NCBI GenBank assembly: GCA_947467435.1
Contig: CANIIA010000001.1
Coordinates: forward strand, 1-53,399
Length of the DNA stretch: 53,399 nt
Direction: 5' to 3'
DNA from: Betaproteobacteria bacterium
Lineage (GTDB): Bacteria; Pseudomonadota; Gammaproteobacteria; Burkholderiales; SG8-39
The notes beneath the pieces are model-generated. The model saw nothing but the letters and a program-made list of their open reading frames with translations. It was not told the origin of the DNA and searched no databases. Every line of letters begins with the position of its first letter. The first letter of the stretch is position 1. Of the stretch, positions 15,413-25,424 are shown piece after piece. The position numbers and the translations under genes were made by a program.

Positions 15413-16113
15413 GTGCTTGCATTGATGTAGCGGGTTGGATCCGCACGACCGGCACTGACAAATCCGGCTTGTCGAATGCGACAGGCATCACATCGACCAC
15501 AGGCTTGACCTAGTGCATCGGGCTGATAACAAGACACGGTCTCGCGTAAAGGTACGTTCAATGACGCTGCAAGTCGAATGATGTCGGCCTTCGACAAATC
15601 GACCAATGGCGCACGGATCGATAATTTTTTTCCTTCAACCGCTGCTTTGGTGGCGAGGTTGGCCATCACTTCAAATGCGTGCAAGTACGCGGGGCGACAA
15701 TCTGGGTAACCTGAATAGTCGACTGCATTTGCACCCACAAAAATATCGCTTGCGCCCAACACTTCAGCCCAACCTAACGCGAGCGAAAGCAAAATAGTAT
15801 TGCGCGCGGGCACGTAGGTCAGTGGGATCCCAGGTTGAACACCGTCTTCAGGTACGTCAATTCGAAGATCGGTTAAAGCCGACCCACCAAACACTGACAG
15901 ATCAATGCGCACAATCTTGTGCGCTTGGGCTTGAAACTGTGTGGCTAGTTTGCGCGCGGCATCAAGTTCAACGCGATGCCGCTGTCCATAATCAACAGAT
16001 AAACAGTAGCAGCGATAACCTTCGCGTCGCGCCCAAGCAAGGGTGGTTGCTGAGTCGAGCCCACCCGAAAGTAAAACGACAGCGCAGCACTCGTCTCGCT
16101 CCACTGCACTCAC
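15409..16113 (-). CDS. queC: 7-cyano-7-deazaguanine synthase
   Basis: QueC makes preQ0 from 7-carboxy-7-deazaguanine with ATP and ammonia, a step of queuosine synthesis. The 234-residue protein has the PP-loop 'LSGGLDSAT' at about 15-23 and the C-terminal zinc site with four cysteines in '[17 protein letters not shown]'. The start is a GTG that overlaps the cpoB stop as GTGA. The usual partner queE is not in this window. The gene is co-transcribed with tol-pal upstream and the thiosulfate transporter downstream. Confidence 0.95.
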   Translation of the reverse strand: MSAVERDECCAVVLLSGGLDSATTLAWARREGYRCYCLSVDYGQRHRVELDAARKLATQFQAQAHKIVRIDLSVFGGSALTDLRIDVPEDGVQPGIPLTYVPARNTILLSLALGWAEVLGASDIFVGANAVDYSGYPDCRPAYLHAFEVMANLATKAAVEGKKLSIRAPLVDLSKADIIRLAASLNVPLRETVSCYQPDALGQACGRCDACRIRQAGFVSAGRADPTRYINAST

Positions 16114-16865
16114 TTTTTTTGTAAGCGCTGTTTGGCGGTCTTGGCTGCGTCGCTGCTTGCGTACTTTGCAATCAGCTGTTCGAGTGTTTTGGTTGTTGCA
16201 CGACGATCACCCAACGCTTCTTGTGCCGTAGCAACACCAAGTAAAGCATCGGGGGCACGCGGATGATCTGGTGATGTACTGACCAATTTTTGTAGCACAG
16301 TAATCGCGGGTTTATATTCGCGTTGCTGCAAGTGTGCGTTACCCATCCAATATTGCGCTGAGGGCGCCAGTTGATGCGTCGGGTAGGCGAGTAAAAAGCC
16401 CTGAAAAGCAGAAATCGCTAGCGGGTAATTTCCTTGCTTTAATTGATTGAGTGCCGCCTCATACAGTTTGGTATCGGCTGCGCCCTCAGCCACAGCAGGT
16501 GCGGCAGGTTTTTCAGTCGCTGTCGCGCTCGCCTCGGTAGGTTGTTCGAGCTTACGTAAACGTGTATCGACGTCGACATATAAATCTTTTTGTCGCTTAT
16601 CCGCGACTTCGAGCTGATTGAGCAAGACCTCAAGTTGACCGCGTGCTTTTGCCAATTCGGCCTTGAGCAACTCCACTTGCTCGGCAAGCCCAATCATGAC
16701 CGAGCGATCGGCAACCGTGTTCTCGAGCTTTTCTAGTCGCTCATTCACTTGCCGACGCAAAATCTCGATGCGTGCGCGTGCTTCATCATCGTCCATGAGT
16801 CCGGCCTGCCCAGACAGTGGGCAGGCCAGCGCGGCCAACAACACCAAGGGACGACTCCAACGCAT
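16110..16865 (-). CDS. cpoB: Tol-Pal system protein CpoB (YbgF)
   Basis: This 251-residue periplasmic protein has a signal peptide (residues 1-22), a trimerising coiled coil at about 25-100 ('[17 protein letters not shown]') and a C-terminal block of TPR repeats (about 130-245, '[20 protein letters not shown]'). CpoB links the Tol machinery to septal peptidoglycan synthesis. The start codon shares one base with the pal stop (TGATG). Confidence 0.95.
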   Translation of the reverse strand: MRWSRPLVLLAALACPLSGQAGLMDDDEARARIEILRRQVNERLEKLENTVADRSVMIGLAEQVELLKAELAKARGQLEVLLNQLEVADKRQKDLYVDVDTRLRKLEQPTEASATATEKPAAPAVAEGAADTKLYEAALNQLKQGNYPLAISAFQGFLLAYPTHQLAPSAQYWMGNAHLQQREYKPAITVLQKLVSTSPDHPRAPDALLGVATAQEALGDRRATTKTLEQLIAKYASSDAAKTAKQRLQKK

Positions 16866-17422
16866 CAGTACTCGCCTGCGTAGAGAATATCGTCACGACG
16901 ATTTTGCGCGTGGGCTGCAGCATCGCCACCCTGCGCACGCGGCTTTTCTTCACCCAAGCTCACGGATTCAATTTGCTCTTCACGTGCGCCAAGCAAGAGC
17001 AGCATTTTTTTCATTGCGTCAGCGCGTTTTTGGCCTAACGCCAAGTTGTATTCACGGCTACCACGCTCATCGGTATTACCTTGAATCAACATGCGCGCCG
17101 AAGCGTTGTCGCGCAAATAACGCGCGTGCGCTTCAACGAGTGGCTTAAATTCATCGCGAATCGTAAAGCTGTCATATTCAAAAAACACCGAGCGCTTGGA
17201 CAAAATGTTGTTCGGGTCTTTTAGGACCGATGCAGCAGATGAGGCGGGACGCACCGAGGTGAGATCCACCGCTGCCACCGGTGCCTGCGGCACGGCTTGC
17301 GCTTGCGTGACAGGCTGTCGGTCTTCAACTTTCGCGGCCGTTTGCTCTGCACTGGGATTGGATGAACATGCTGTGATCGCTACAGCACAACTTGCTGCTA
17401 AGCCTGCCCAAATCGTACGCAT
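16865..17422 (-). CDS. pal: Peptidoglycan-associated lipoprotein Pal
   Basis: Pal anchors the outer membrane to peptidoglycan and is the outer-membrane target of TolB. The 185-residue precursor has a lipobox 'ITAC' at about residue 19, an Ala/Pro/Gln-rich tether and an OmpA-like domain with 'IQGNTDERGSREYNLALGQKRA'. A perfect AAGGAGGT ribosome binding site supports the ATG at 17422 over the adjoining GTG. It lies 19 bp after tolB. Confidence 0.96.
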   Translation of the reverse strand: MRTIWAGLAASCAVAITACSSNPSAEQTAAKVEDRQPVTQAQAVPQAPVAAVDLTSVRPASSAASVLKDPNNILSKRSVFFEYDSFTIRDEFKPLVEAHARYLRDNASARMLIQGNTDERGSREYNLALGQKRADAMKKMLLLLGAREEQIESVSLGEEKPRAQGGDAAAHAQNRRDDILYAGEY

Positions 17423-17441
17423 CACCTACCTCCTTGTATGT

Positions 17442-18719
17442 TTATTCCTTGACGAACGGTCCCCAAGCAGGCTCACGCACATCGCCGCTTGAGGTCGTTA
17501 ATCGCTGCTTTACTCGCCCATCTGCCGACACTGCTGAAAGAATGCCACGTCCACTAATCACGGTTGCCAAAAGAATCATGCGCCCATTGGGCGCAAAACT
17601 GGGAGATTCATCACGATCGCTATCGGTGAGTAGTTGCACTTGCCGGGTCGATAAATCTAACAAGGCCACTTGATAACGTCCGGCGTTTCGCGTGATAAAA
17701 GCCAGGCTTTTTCCATCGGGAGAAGGCCGCGGCGATACGTTGTAAGTGCCTTCAAAAGTCACGCGCTGCGCCTCACCGCCATTGACCGACATGCGATAAA
17801 TCTGTGGGCTACCACCGCGATCAGAAGTGAAGTACAGGCTCTGTCCATCTGGTGAAAACACCGGCTCAGTGTCAATTGAGTTTGAGCTAGTGACGCGACG
17901 CAAATTGCTGCCGTCAGGATTCACTGAAAACAATTGCGATCCACCATCGCGTGATAACGACACCATTAAGCGCGAACCGTCCGGCGCCCATGCTGGGGCA
18001 GAATTCGATCCCTTAAAGTTCGCCGCTACATTGCGCTTGCCCGTGCGCAATGAATGTACATACACCACGGGTTTTTTGCTTTCGAATGACACATACGCCA
18101 AGCGCCCACCGTCTGGTGCCCACGCGGGTGAGATGATCGGCTCAAACGACACCAAAGCGGTTTCTTCACCACCACCATCGGCGTCGGCCACTTGCAATTC
18201 ATACCGCGGGCCGCGTTTCACGACGTAAGCAATACGCGTGCTGAACACACCACGCTCACCAGTGAGTTTTTGATAAATCCAATCTGAAATACGATGCGCG
18301 GTGGCGCGTAATTGATTTTTTTCTAGGGTATACGCGACCCCACCTAAGGCCTGTTGTTTCACCACATCAAACAAACGAAAGCGCACCTCAAAACGTCCAT
18401 TTGCGACCGGGTTCACGCTGCCCTGAACAAGCAAATCAGCTGAGCGCGCACGCCAATCAGAAAAATTCACAGCGGAGGATTCGGTGAGTGCGGTGGCTTC
18501 TGTTGGAACATCGACGCCACGAAATAATCCGCTACGCTCGAGGTCGGCACGCACAATGGCCGCTACGCCAGGAGGCAGATTATTTTCTCCTGCAAAGGGT
18601 GCCACAGCGATTGGCGTGCGGTTGCCGCCACCACCGGTAATTTCAATCGACAACTGCGCGTGCACGCCTGGGCTGGCCAAGCTGCACAACAAGATAAACA
18701 TCCACACTAATCGCAACAT
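17442..18719 (-). CDS. tolB: Tol-Pal system beta-propeller protein TolB
   Basis: TolB is the periplasmic partner of Pal. The protein has a signal peptide (cut near 'VHAQLSIEI'), an N-terminal domain with 'IAVAPFAG', and a C-terminal six-bladed propeller. The blades show repeats such as 'SPAWAPDGGRLAYVSFES', 'APAWAPDGSRLMVSLSRDGG' and 'EPVFSPDGQSLYFTSDRGG'. The ATG at 18719 gives 425 residues; GTG 18722 and TTG 18746 are alternatives. The C-terminal 'EPAWGPF' is typical of the family. Confidence 0.96.
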   Translation of the reverse strand: MLRLVWMFILLCSLASPGVHAQLSIEITGGGGNRTPIAVAPFAGENNLPPGVAAIVRADLERSGLFRGVDVPTEATALTESSAVNFSDWRARSADLLVQGSVNPVANGRFEVRFRLFDVVKQQALGGVAYTLEKNQLRATAHRISDWIYQKLTGERGVFSTRIAYVVKRGPRYELQVADADGGGEETALVSFEPIISPAWAPDGGRLAYVSFESKKPVVYVHSLRTGKRNVAANFKGSNSAPAWAPDGSRLMVSLSRDGGSQLFSVNPDGSNLRRVTSSNSIDTEPVFSPDGQSLYFTSDRGGSPQIYRMSVNGGEAQRVTFEGTYNVSPRPSPDGKSLAFITRNAGRYQVALLDLSTRQVQLLTDSDRDESPSFAPNGRMILLATVISGRGILSAVSADGRVKQRLTTSSGDVREPAWGPFVKE

Positions 18720-18788
18720 CACGCGGTTGAACCTTGAGAGCGTCAAAGAGCGCAGATTATAGCTGAGCGCCTCGTCAGCAAGGGGCCG

Positions 18789-19613
18789 CTAATCCTGTGG
18801 CCGAAAGGTCAAGCTCAGGGCCCGACTAAACACTTCGGCCCGTTCAGGCAGAGGTAACGGCGAGGCCTTGAGAATAGCCCGCTCCACCGCCTCGTCGTAA
18901 CCGCGGTGACCGCTGGATTTTTTTAAGCGCACCGAAAGCACCTCACCCGTCGGCAGCTGTACTACCTCAAAGACCGCCTCGGGGTTACCCTTGAGATCTT
19001 GCGGCAACACAATATTTCCTTTGATCTTGGCTTTAATCTTATCGCCATAGGTCGCTCGCGCCTTGTTGAGCGCTGATTGCGCTTGTAGCGCCTGATCGCG
19101 GGCCACTTGATCTTGCAGTAATTTTTTTTCCTGATCGATACTCAACGCTGTTTGTTCACGCGCCAATTCATCGCGCAGCCGCTTTTGCATTTCTGCTTCG
19201 CGTGGCGCTGGCTTGGTGGCCTCGATTTTAGGTTTAACCGGCTCAGGCTTGGGTTTAACCGGCTCGGGCTTAGGTTTCACTGGATCCGCTTTTGGTTTGA
19301 CCGGCTCACGAATCACGATGTCCGGTTTGACGGGCTCAGGCCGCGATTCCGCAGGTGCTGGCGCGGGTGGCGGCGGTGCAGGCTTAAAGTCGGGGACCTG
19401 TGCGGGAGGCGGTGATTCCACCACCGGCAAAAGTGGGGGTGGCGTCCACAATTCGGCCGTGATTACTTCTGGCACACGCGATTGCCAACGCACGCCAAAA
19501 AACAACACTGCAAATAACAATAAATGAATGCTCAACGCCAGCGCTGCAGGCACGCGCCATCCCGGATCGACATGCGAGATCTCGTACGGACTAAAACGAA
19601 TTGCAGCGTTCAT
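18789..19613 (-). CDS. tolA: Cell envelope integrity protein TolA
   Basis: TolA spans the periplasm between TolQR and TolB/Pal. The 274-residue protein has one N-terminal helix (about 22-42) and a Pro-rich stretch. It then has four or five 'EPVKPKP'-like repeats, encoded by a 21-bp tandem repeat around 19231-19293. A helical segment rich in Glu, Gln and Arg (about 140-190) and a TonB/TolA C-terminal domain ('GEVLSVRLKKSSGHRGYDEAVERAI') follow. The helical domain is shorter than in E. coli TolA. Confidence 0.93.
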   Translation of the reverse strand: MNAAIRFSPYEISHVDPGWRVPAALALSIHLLLFAVLFFGVRWQSRVPEVITAELWTPPPLLPVVESPPPAQVPDFKPAPPPPAPAPAESRPEPVKPDIVIREPVKPKADPVKPKPEPVKPKPEPVKPKIEATKPAPREAEMQKRLRDELAREQTALSIDQEKKLLQDQVARDQALQAQSALNKARATYGDKIKAKIKGNIVLPQDLKGNPEAVFEVVQLPTGEVLSVRLKKSSGHRGYDEAVERAILKASPLPLPERAEVFSRALSLTFRPQD

Positions 19614-19623
19614 GATGCCGCAT

Positions 19624-20049
19624 TCACTGCGCCGGTTTTACCGACAAACCCACGCGCTTGACGGCCTGCTTTTGTAGTTCATCCATGACATTGAGCACGG
19701 CTTCGTAGCGCACGTTTTTGTCAGCAGAAATCATCACTGCTTGATCCGGATTTTTTGCCTGCTTGGCACGAATGGCCGCCGCCAACTCTTGTCGCGGCAA
19801 ACGCCGCTCATCCATGGTGCCTGCCTTTGGGTCGCGATCACGCAACACAATGCTTTGGTCTTCGTGAATGATCACTTCGAGCGGCGTCGTCGGTGCTTGC
19901 GAGGATTTACCCAAGCTAGGCAAATCCACCACCCCTGGCGTGATCAACGGTGCAGTGACCATAAAAATCACTAGCAACACGAGCATCACATCAATGTAGG
20001 GCACCACATTGATCTCGCTCATCGGTGCGCGTTTTCTGTGCTGCGCCAT
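19624..20049 (-). CDS. tolR: Tol-Pal system proton-channel subunit TolR
   Basis: TolR is an ExbD-family inner-membrane protein that forms the proton-driven motor with TolQ. The 141-residue protein has one helix (about 17-36) containing the essential acidic residue Asp20 in 'NVVPYIDVMLVLLVIF', and a periplasmic domain ending 'KRVGLSVKPAQ'. A ribosome binding site (AAGGA) precedes the ATG. It lies between tolQ and tolA with short gaps. Confidence 0.96.
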   Translation of the reverse strand: MAQHRKRAPMSEINVVPYIDVMLVLLVIFMVTAPLITPGVVDLPSLGKSSQAPTTPLEVIIHEDQSIVLRDRDPKAGTMDERRLPRQELAAAIRAKQAKNPDQAVMISADKNVRYEAVLNVMDELQKQAVKRVGLSVKPAQ

Positions 20050-20078
20050 GAGAGATCCTTTTCGCTACGACCGCGCGT

Positions 20079-20756
20079 TTAGCGCGACGCCTGACGCTGC
20101 AAAATGTTGGAGAACTCTTCCATAAAGCTCTCAAAACGAATCGCCAATCGATCGATATCGTGCGCGTAACGGTTGTACGCCACGACCGCTGGAATCGCGG
20201 CAAACAAACCAATGGCCGTCGCAATCAATGCTTCAGCAATGCCTGGGGCCACTTGAGCAAGGGTGGCTTGTTGCACGTTCGCGAGTCCACGAAACGCATG
20301 CATGATGCCCCACACCGTACCAAATAAGCCCACATACGGACTCACCGAACCCGCCGAAGCCAAAAAGGCCAAATGGCTTTCGAGGTGATCCATTTCACGT
20401 TGATGCGTCGCACGCATGGCACGTCGCGCGCCATCGACCATGCTGGTTGGATCTGCGCCGCGCTGACCACGTAACTTTGCAAACTCGCGATAACCGGCTT
20501 CAAAAATACGTTCCAAACTACCGCTCAAATGGCGATTACTCACCGCCCCCTGATACAAGGCGTTGAGGTCTTTGCTATAAAACTCTCGTTCAAAATGTTC
20601 GGTTTGCGCACGCGCACGTCGAATCGCAAAGAACTTACGAAAGATAAATAACCAGCTCATAAACGAGACGGACAACAGCAACAGCATAATCAATTGCACA
20701 ACGATGCTCGCGTTGGCAATCAGTGTCCAGATTTCAAGATCCGTAGTGAGATTCAT
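20079..20756 (-). CDS. tolQ: Tol-Pal system proton-channel subunit TolQ
   Basis: TolQ (MotA/TolQ/ExbB family) forms the pentameric channel of the motor. The 225-residue protein has three helices: about 15-38, 130-152 ('SVSPYVGLFGTVWGIMHAF') and 165-190 ('GIAEALIATAIGLFAAIPAVVAYN'). The cytoplasmic loop between helices 1 and 2 is of normal length. It is the first gene of tolQRAB-pal-cpoB-queC-yeeE on the minus strand. Confidence 0.96.
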   Translation of the reverse strand: MNLTTDLEIWTLIANASIVVQLIMLLLLSVSFMSWLFIFRKFFAIRRARAQTEHFEREFYSKDLNALYQGAVSNRHLSGSLERIFEAGYREFAKLRGQRGADPTSMVDGARRAMRATHQREMDHLESHLAFLASAGSVSPYVGLFGTVWGIMHAFRGLANVQQATLAQVAPGIAEALIATAIGLFAAIPAVVAYNRYAHDIDRLAIRFESFMEEFSNILQRQASR

Positions 20757-20843
20757 GCGTGATTATCCGTGTCTTGCAATCAAAAATGAGTACGGCCTGC
20801 GACGCTGTACCAACCATCACGCCAGGCCAAGTCAAAGTATACG

Positions 20844-20872
20844 GCGGGATCTGCTCCCATGCGTGATCCCGC
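20844..20872 (-). other. Inverted repeat between ruvB and tolQ
   Basis: Eight-base arms GCGGGATC (20844-20851) and GATCCCGC (20865-20872) flank a 13-nt loop directly after the ruvB stop codon. No T-run follows on the minus strand. It may weaken read-through from ruvB into tolQ or protect the ruvB mRNA end, but it is not a classical terminator. Confidence 0.4.
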
Positions 20873-20876
20873 GTAA

Positions 20877-21920
20877 TTACGAACGCGACAGTAAATCGGT
20901 CTGACCCGTGGCCGATGGCGCCACGATCCCAAAGTGCCGATACGCCGCGAGTGTGGCAACGCGGCCACGGGGTGTGCGTTGTAAATACCCTTGTTGAATT
21001 AAATACGGCTCAAGCACATCTTCAATTGTGTCGCGCTCTTCTCCGATTGCTGCGGCTAAATTTTCTACGCCAACAGGACCACCGGAAAAACGCTCAATCA
21101 CCGCGAGCAATAACTTGCGGTCCATCACATCAAAGCCCAAAGGATCGACATCAAGCATCACGAGCGCTGCTTCTGCCAACGCACGCGTCACCTGACCATC
21201 GGCCTTGACTTGCGCGTAATCACGCACGCGTCGTAACAATCGATTCGCAATACGCGGTGTGCCACGCGAACGCCGTGCGATTTCTTCTGCACCCTCGTCA
21301 GCCAAGGCCACCGTCAGCAAGCTTGCAGAGCGGCGGACAATGCTGGCGAGTTCTTCTTGGTTATAAAACTCCAAGCGCGACACAATGCCAAAACGATCGC
21401 GCAACGGGTTCGTTAGCATGCCCGCACGCGTGGTAGCGCCGACCAAGGTGAAGGGAGGTAAATCAATTTTGATCGAACGTGCCGCCGGGCCTTCGCCGAT
21501 CATGATATCGATCTGATAATCCTCGAGTGCTGGATAGAGAATTTCTTCCACCACCGGCGAAAGTCGATGAATTTCATCGATGAACAACACATCATTTGGT
21601 TCTAAATTTGTGAGCAACGCGGCAAGATCGCCGGCGCGTTCGAGCACCGGGCCTGAGGTCTGACGTAAGCCCACACCCATTTCTTTTGCAATGATGTGCG
21701 CTAAGGTGGTTTTACCCAACCCCGGTGGGCCAAACAACAACACATGATCGAGCGCTTCGCGACGACCTCGCGCGGCTTGAATAAAAATTTCGAGCTGCTC
21801 ACGCACCTTGGCCTGACCGACGTAGTCGACCAATTTTTGTGGGCGTAACGCACGCTCGATTTGTTCTTCTTGTACCGAGCTCGGTGCGGTCGAAATTAAA
21901 CGATCGGTTTCGATAGTCAT
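20877..21920 (-). CDS. ruvB: Holliday junction branch migration helicase RuvB
   Basis: RuvB is the AAA+ motor that drives branch migration with RuvA. The 347-residue protein has Walker A 'GPPGLGKT' (64-71), Walker B 'LFIDEIHRL' (about 113-121), the sensor motif '[10 protein letters not shown]', the arginine finger region 'PLRDRFG' and a C-terminal winged helix ending '[17 protein letters not shown]'. It follows ruvA by 10 bp. Confidence 0.98.
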   Translation of the reverse strand: MTIETDRLISTAPSSVQEEQIERALRPQKLVDYVGQAKVREQLEIFIQAARGRREALDHVLLFGPPGLGKTTLAHIIAKEMGVGLRQTSGPVLERAGDLAALLTNLEPNDVLFIDEIHRLSPVVEEILYPALEDYQIDIMIGEGPAARSIKIDLPPFTLVGATTRAGMLTNPLRDRFGIVSRLEFYNQEELASIVRRSASLLTVALADEGAEEIARRSRGTPRIANRLLRRVRDYAQVKADGQVTRALAEAALVMLDVDPLGFDVMDRKLLLAVIERFSGGPVGVENLAAAIGEERDTIEDVLEPYLIQQGYLQRTPRGRVATLAAYRHFGIVAPSATGQTDLLSRS

Positions 21921-21930
21921 GATGATCGCA

Positions 21931-22515
21931 CTAAGCCTTTGCTAATACTTTTAATGCCGCGCGTATGCCTTCAGCGACAGACAATTCAGGCGTTAAATGA
22001 CGCAAAGCCGCGTGTGCTTCGCGTTCGTTATAACCCAACGCAAGTAAGGCGTTCAATACATCATTGTTGGTGCTTCCTGCCACACTCGCGCCACCACCAG
22101 CTTGCGGCAAGGCATCGGCCAATTTGCCCTTGAGTTCAAGCAATAAACGCTCCGCTGTTTTTTTACCAATGCCAGGCACTTTGGTCAGACGCGACGTATC
22201 TTGTGTGGCCACCGCGTGCGCTAAATCAGCCACCGACATACCAGAAAGTACCGACAGCGCAGTGCGCGCACCGACGCCTGAAATACGAATCAATTGTCGA
22301 AACGTGCTGCGTTCGGCTTCGCTAGCAAACCCATACAACACATGCGCGTCTTCGCGAACCACCAAATGCGTGAGCAACACTGCTGATTCGCCGGTTGCAG
22401 GCAAGTGATAAAAGGTGCTCATGGGCACATCGATTTCATAACCTATCCCACCAGCTTCTAACATCACTTGCGGTGGGTTTTTGCTAATTAAGGTGCCGGC
22501 AATTCGACCGATCAT
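21931..22515 (-). CDS. ruvA: Holliday junction DNA-binding protein RuvA
   Basis: RuvA tetramers hold the Holliday junction and load RuvB. The 194-residue protein has the N-terminal OB-fold ('[12 protein letters not shown]', '[13 protein letters not shown]'), the helix-hairpin-helix repeats ('[17 protein letters not shown]' and '[19 protein letters not shown]') and the C-terminal RuvB-binding domain ('[15 protein letters not shown]'). The start overlaps the ruvC stop by 4 bp (ATGA). Confidence 0.98.
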   Translation of the reverse strand: MIGRIAGTLISKNPPQVMLEAGGIGYEIDVPMSTFYHLPATGESAVLLTHLVVREDAHVLYGFASEAERSTFRQLIRISGVGARTALSVLSGMSVADLAHAVATQDTSRLTKVPGIGKKTAERLLLELKGKLADALPQAGGGASVAGSTNNDVLNALLALGYNEREAHAALRHLTPELSVAEGIRAALKVLAKA

Positions 22516-23087
22516 GACGCGCGCCTCGTGCGTGGACGGGCCGATCCACTCACCACCAATCGACCACTACGCATTTGCAAGCCTTGCGTCGTTAAGCCAC
22601 CGAGTCCTTGACCGGCGTGCGCATGACAAATGGCGCAGGCCAACGCATCCGCGGCATCCGCACCTGGCGTGCCAGGCAAATTTAAAAGTTTGCACACCAT
22701 CTGTTGCACCTGCTCTTTTTTGGCTTTGCCATAGCCGACGACCGATTGTTTAACTTGTAACGCAGTGTACTCGGCGACCGGTAGTCCCGCCTGTACCAAT
22801 GCACTGAGCGCTGCGCCGCGTGCTTGGCCTAACAATAAAGTGGACTTGGGATTCACGTTCACAAACACCTGTTCAATGGCCGATTGATTTGGTGTGTATT
22901 CCGCAATCACTGCCTGAATACCCTCGAGCAAGACTTTGATCCGTTCGGGTAACGAGCCGCTGCCACTGCGCACACGACCGCTACTGATATAGCGTAAACG
23001 CAGGCCGTGTTTTTCAATCACACCAAAACCTGTGGACTGCAACCCAGGGTCAATGCCAAGAATCCGTTGGGTTGGCAGCGCGCCCAC
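22512..23087 (-). CDS. ruvC: Holliday junction resolvase RuvC
   Basis: RuvC cuts Holliday junctions. The 191-residue protein shows the acidic active-site residues of the family: Asp in '[14 protein letters not shown]' (about 13), Glu in '[14 protein letters not shown]' (about 72) and the Asp pair in '[14 protein letters not shown]' (about 145-148). Its N-terminus has about six more residues than E. coli RuvC. It is 3 bp after yebC in the order yebC-ruvC-ruvA-ruvB. Confidence 0.97.
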   Translation of the reverse strand: MGALPTQRILGIDPGLQSTGFGVIEKHGLRLRYISSGRVRSGSGSLPERIKVLLEGIQAVIAEYTPNQSAIEQVFVNVNPKSTLLLGQARGAALSALVQAGLPVAEYTALQVKQSVVGYGKAKKEQVQQMVCKLLNLPGTPGADAADALACAICHAHAGQGLGGLTTQGLQMRSGRLVVSGSARPRTRRAS

Positions 23088-23090
23088 CGT

Positions 23091-23819
23091 TTAGGCTTCA
23101 TCCATCACGGCATTGGTATACACCGCCTGCACATCGTCCAGATTTTCAAGTGCATCCAACAAACGTTGCATCTTGAGTGCGTCTTCACCGGTTAATTCAC
23201 TGTCTGTGCTGGCCTTCATGGTGATTTCTGCATGCGCTGGTGCAAGTTGCGCGTCTTGTAATGCGCGTTGAACTGCCGTGAAGTCCCCAGGCAAACACAC
23301 CACCTCGATCGATCCATCTTCGTGACTCAACACATCGTCCGCACCCGCCTCGAGCGCAATCTCCATGAGGCGCTCTTCATTGGCACCTGGCGCGAATAAA
23401 AATTGGCCGCAATGTTTGAATTGATACGCCACCGAACCATCGGTACCTAAATTGCCGCCATTTTTGGCAAATGCATGCCGCACTTCAGCCACGGTACGCG
23501 TGCGATTGTCGGTCATGCAATCGACAATGATCGCTGCCCCGGCGATCCCATAGCCTTCATAGCGAATCTCCTCATATGAGACGCCTTCCAAGGCACCGGT
23601 GCCGCGATTGATGGCGTTTTGCGTGGTGTCTTTGGGCATATTGGCCTCGCGGGCCTTGTCTAACGCCAAGCGTAAACGCGGGTTGGTGTTGGCATCGGCT
23701 CCGCCCATGCGTGCGGCCACCGTGATTTCACGGATCAGACGTGTGAAAATCTTGCCTCGTTTCGCATCCTGTCGCCCTTTACGGTGCTGGATGTTTGCCC
23801 ATTTGCTGTGTCCGGCCAT
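23091..23819 (-). CDS. yebC: YebC/PmpR family regulator
   Basis: This 242-residue protein begins '[20 protein letters not shown]' and contains '[20 protein letters not shown]', '[15 protein letters not shown]' and '[15 protein letters not shown]', all hallmarks of YebC. Family members bind DNA as regulators or help ribosomes through difficult sequences; which applies here cannot be told. It heads the ruvCAB operon and diverges from the ATPase gene at 23875 with 55 bp between. Confidence 0.96.
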   Translation of the reverse strand: MAGHSKWANIQHRKGRQDAKRGKIFTRLIREITVAARMGGADANTNPRLRLALDKAREANMPKDTTQNAINRGTGALEGVSYEEIRYEGYGIAGAAIIVDCMTDNRTRTVAEVRHAFAKNGGNLGTDGSVAYQFKHCGQFLFAPGANEERLMEIALEAGADDVLSHEDGSIEVVCLPGDFTAVQRALQDAQLAPAHAEITMKASTDSELTGEDALKMQRLLDALENLDDVQAVYTNAVMDEA

Positions 23820-23874
23820 ATGCTTTGCGGTCCGATTTGTTGTATTTGCTGTTTAACCTCGTGATTTTACCGCC

Positions 23875-25395
23875 ATGGCCCACGCCCTGCTCATCGCAAA
23901 AAATAATCTGACCGAACTGGCGCTGCTGCCTGCCCTGGCCAACCGCCATGGGCTAATCACTGGCGCAACCGGCACTGGAAAGTCCGTCACGCTGCAAGCG
24001 ATGGCGCAGGCTTTTTCTTCAATTGGTGTGCCGGTCTTTATGGCCGACGTGAAAGGCGATTTGTCCGGAATCGCCAAAGCCGGCGGCACCAACGCCAAGG
24101 TCAGCGCGCGGGCGCAACAACTCGGCGTGACGCTGCAACCCGCCGCGTGCCCAGTGGTGTTTTGGGATGTGTTTGGCAAAGCCGGACATCCCGTGCGCGC
24201 CACCATTTCCGATCTTGGGCCATTGTTGCTTTCGCGCATGCTCGATCTCAATGACACGCAAGAAGGTGTGCTCAATGTGGTGTTTCGTATTGCCGATGAT
24301 CGCGGTTTGCTGTTACTTGATGCCAAAGATTTACGCGCGATGCTGCAATTTGTAGGCGAAAACGCCGCGCAGTTTCAAACGGCGTACGGCAATATTTCTG
24401 CGGCCTCGGTCGGCGCAATTCAGCGCGGATTGCTTGCGCTTGAAAACCAAGGTGCAGCGCAGTTTTTTGGCGAGCCCATGCTCGATATCGCCGATTTGCT
24501 GCAAACCGAGTCGGGGCGCGGGGTGGTGAATATTCTTGCTGCCGACAAGCTCATGAATGCGCCCAAGTTGTACGCCGTATTTTTGTTGTGGATGCTCTCA
24601 GAGTTGTTTGAACATTTACCTGAAGTCGGCGACGTTGAACAACCCAAGCTGGTGTTCTTTTTTGATGAAGCACATCTGCTGTTTAACGATGCGCCCAAAG
24701 CGTTGCTCGAGCGTATCGAGCAAACGGTACGGTTGATTCGTTCAAAAGGCGTGGGCGTATATTTCGTCTCGCAAAATCCGCTGGATATTCCCGACACGGT
24801 GCTCGGTCAATTAGGTCATCGTGTGCAGCATGCGCTGCGTGCATTTACGCCGCGCGATCAAAAAGCGGTGCGTGCTGCAGCCCAAACCATGCGCCCGAAT
24901 CCACAATTATCGATTGAAACCGCCATTAGCGAACTGGGTGTGGGCGAAGCACTGGTGTCTTTTTTAGACGAGCACGGTCGGCCCAATATCACCGAACGCG
25001 CGATGATTGTTCCACCATCGAGCCAACTCGGACCGATCACCGAGGCAGAACGCGCCAAGATCATCGCCAACACCACGCTGGCTGGACATTACGAAACGAC
25101 CATCGATCGCGAATCCGCCTACGAAAAACTCAAAGGCCGCGCCGACACCAAACAACCCGACACCACCGTCACGCGTACAACGGGGCCGGCACGTCAAGCA
25201 CCGACGCAAGTCGAAGAACAAGGTGCGTTATCTGAAATTTTATTTGGTCGCACTGGTCCGCGCGGCGGCAAGCAAACCAAAGGCGTCGTGGAATCTGTCG
25301 CAAGCAGCGCGGCACGTGCGATTGGTTCTGAATTAGGTCGACAAGTATTACGTGGCGTGTTGGGTTCAATTCTGGGCGGAGGCAAGCGCCGCTAA
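23875..25395 (+). CDS. HerA-like ATPase, DUF853 family (YjgR)
   Basis: This 506-residue cytoplasmic P-loop ATPase belongs to the DUF853/YjgR group related to HerA and FtsK helicases. It has Walker A 'GATGTGKS' (30-37), the family motif '[16 protein letters not shown]' (about 52-67), Walker B '[13 protein letters not shown]' (about 257-269), '[20 protein letters not shown]' and '[20 protein letters not shown]'. It ends with the Gly-rich '[10 protein letters not shown]'. The biological role of YjgR is not settled. No NurA-type nuclease gene is adjacent. Confidence 0.9.
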   Translation: MAHALLIAKNNLTELALLPALANRHGLITGATGTGKSVTLQAMAQAFSSIGVPVFMADVKGDLSGIAKAGGTNAKVSARAQQLGVTLQPAACPVVFWDVFGKAGHPVRATISDLGPLLLSRMLDLNDTQEGVLNVVFRIADDRGLLLLDAKDLRAMLQFVGENAAQFQTAYGNISAASVGAIQRGLLALENQGAAQFFGEPMLDIADLLQTESGRGVVNILAADKLMNAPKLYAVFLLWMLSELFEHLPEVGDVEQPKLVFFFDEAHLLFNDAPKALLERIEQTVRLIRSKGVGVYFVSQNPLDIPDTVLGQLGHRVQHALRAFTPRDQKAVRAAAQTMRPNPQLSIETAISELGVGEALVSFLDEHGRPNITERAMIVPPSSQLGPITEAERAKIIANTTLAGHYETTIDRESAYEKLKGRADTKQPDTTVTRTTGPARQAPTQVEEQGALSEILFGRTGPRGGKQTKGVVESVASSAARAIGSELGRQVLRGVLGSILGGGKRR

Positions 25396-25424
25396 AACTG
25401 CAAGGCACAAAATTCTTCATCGCC

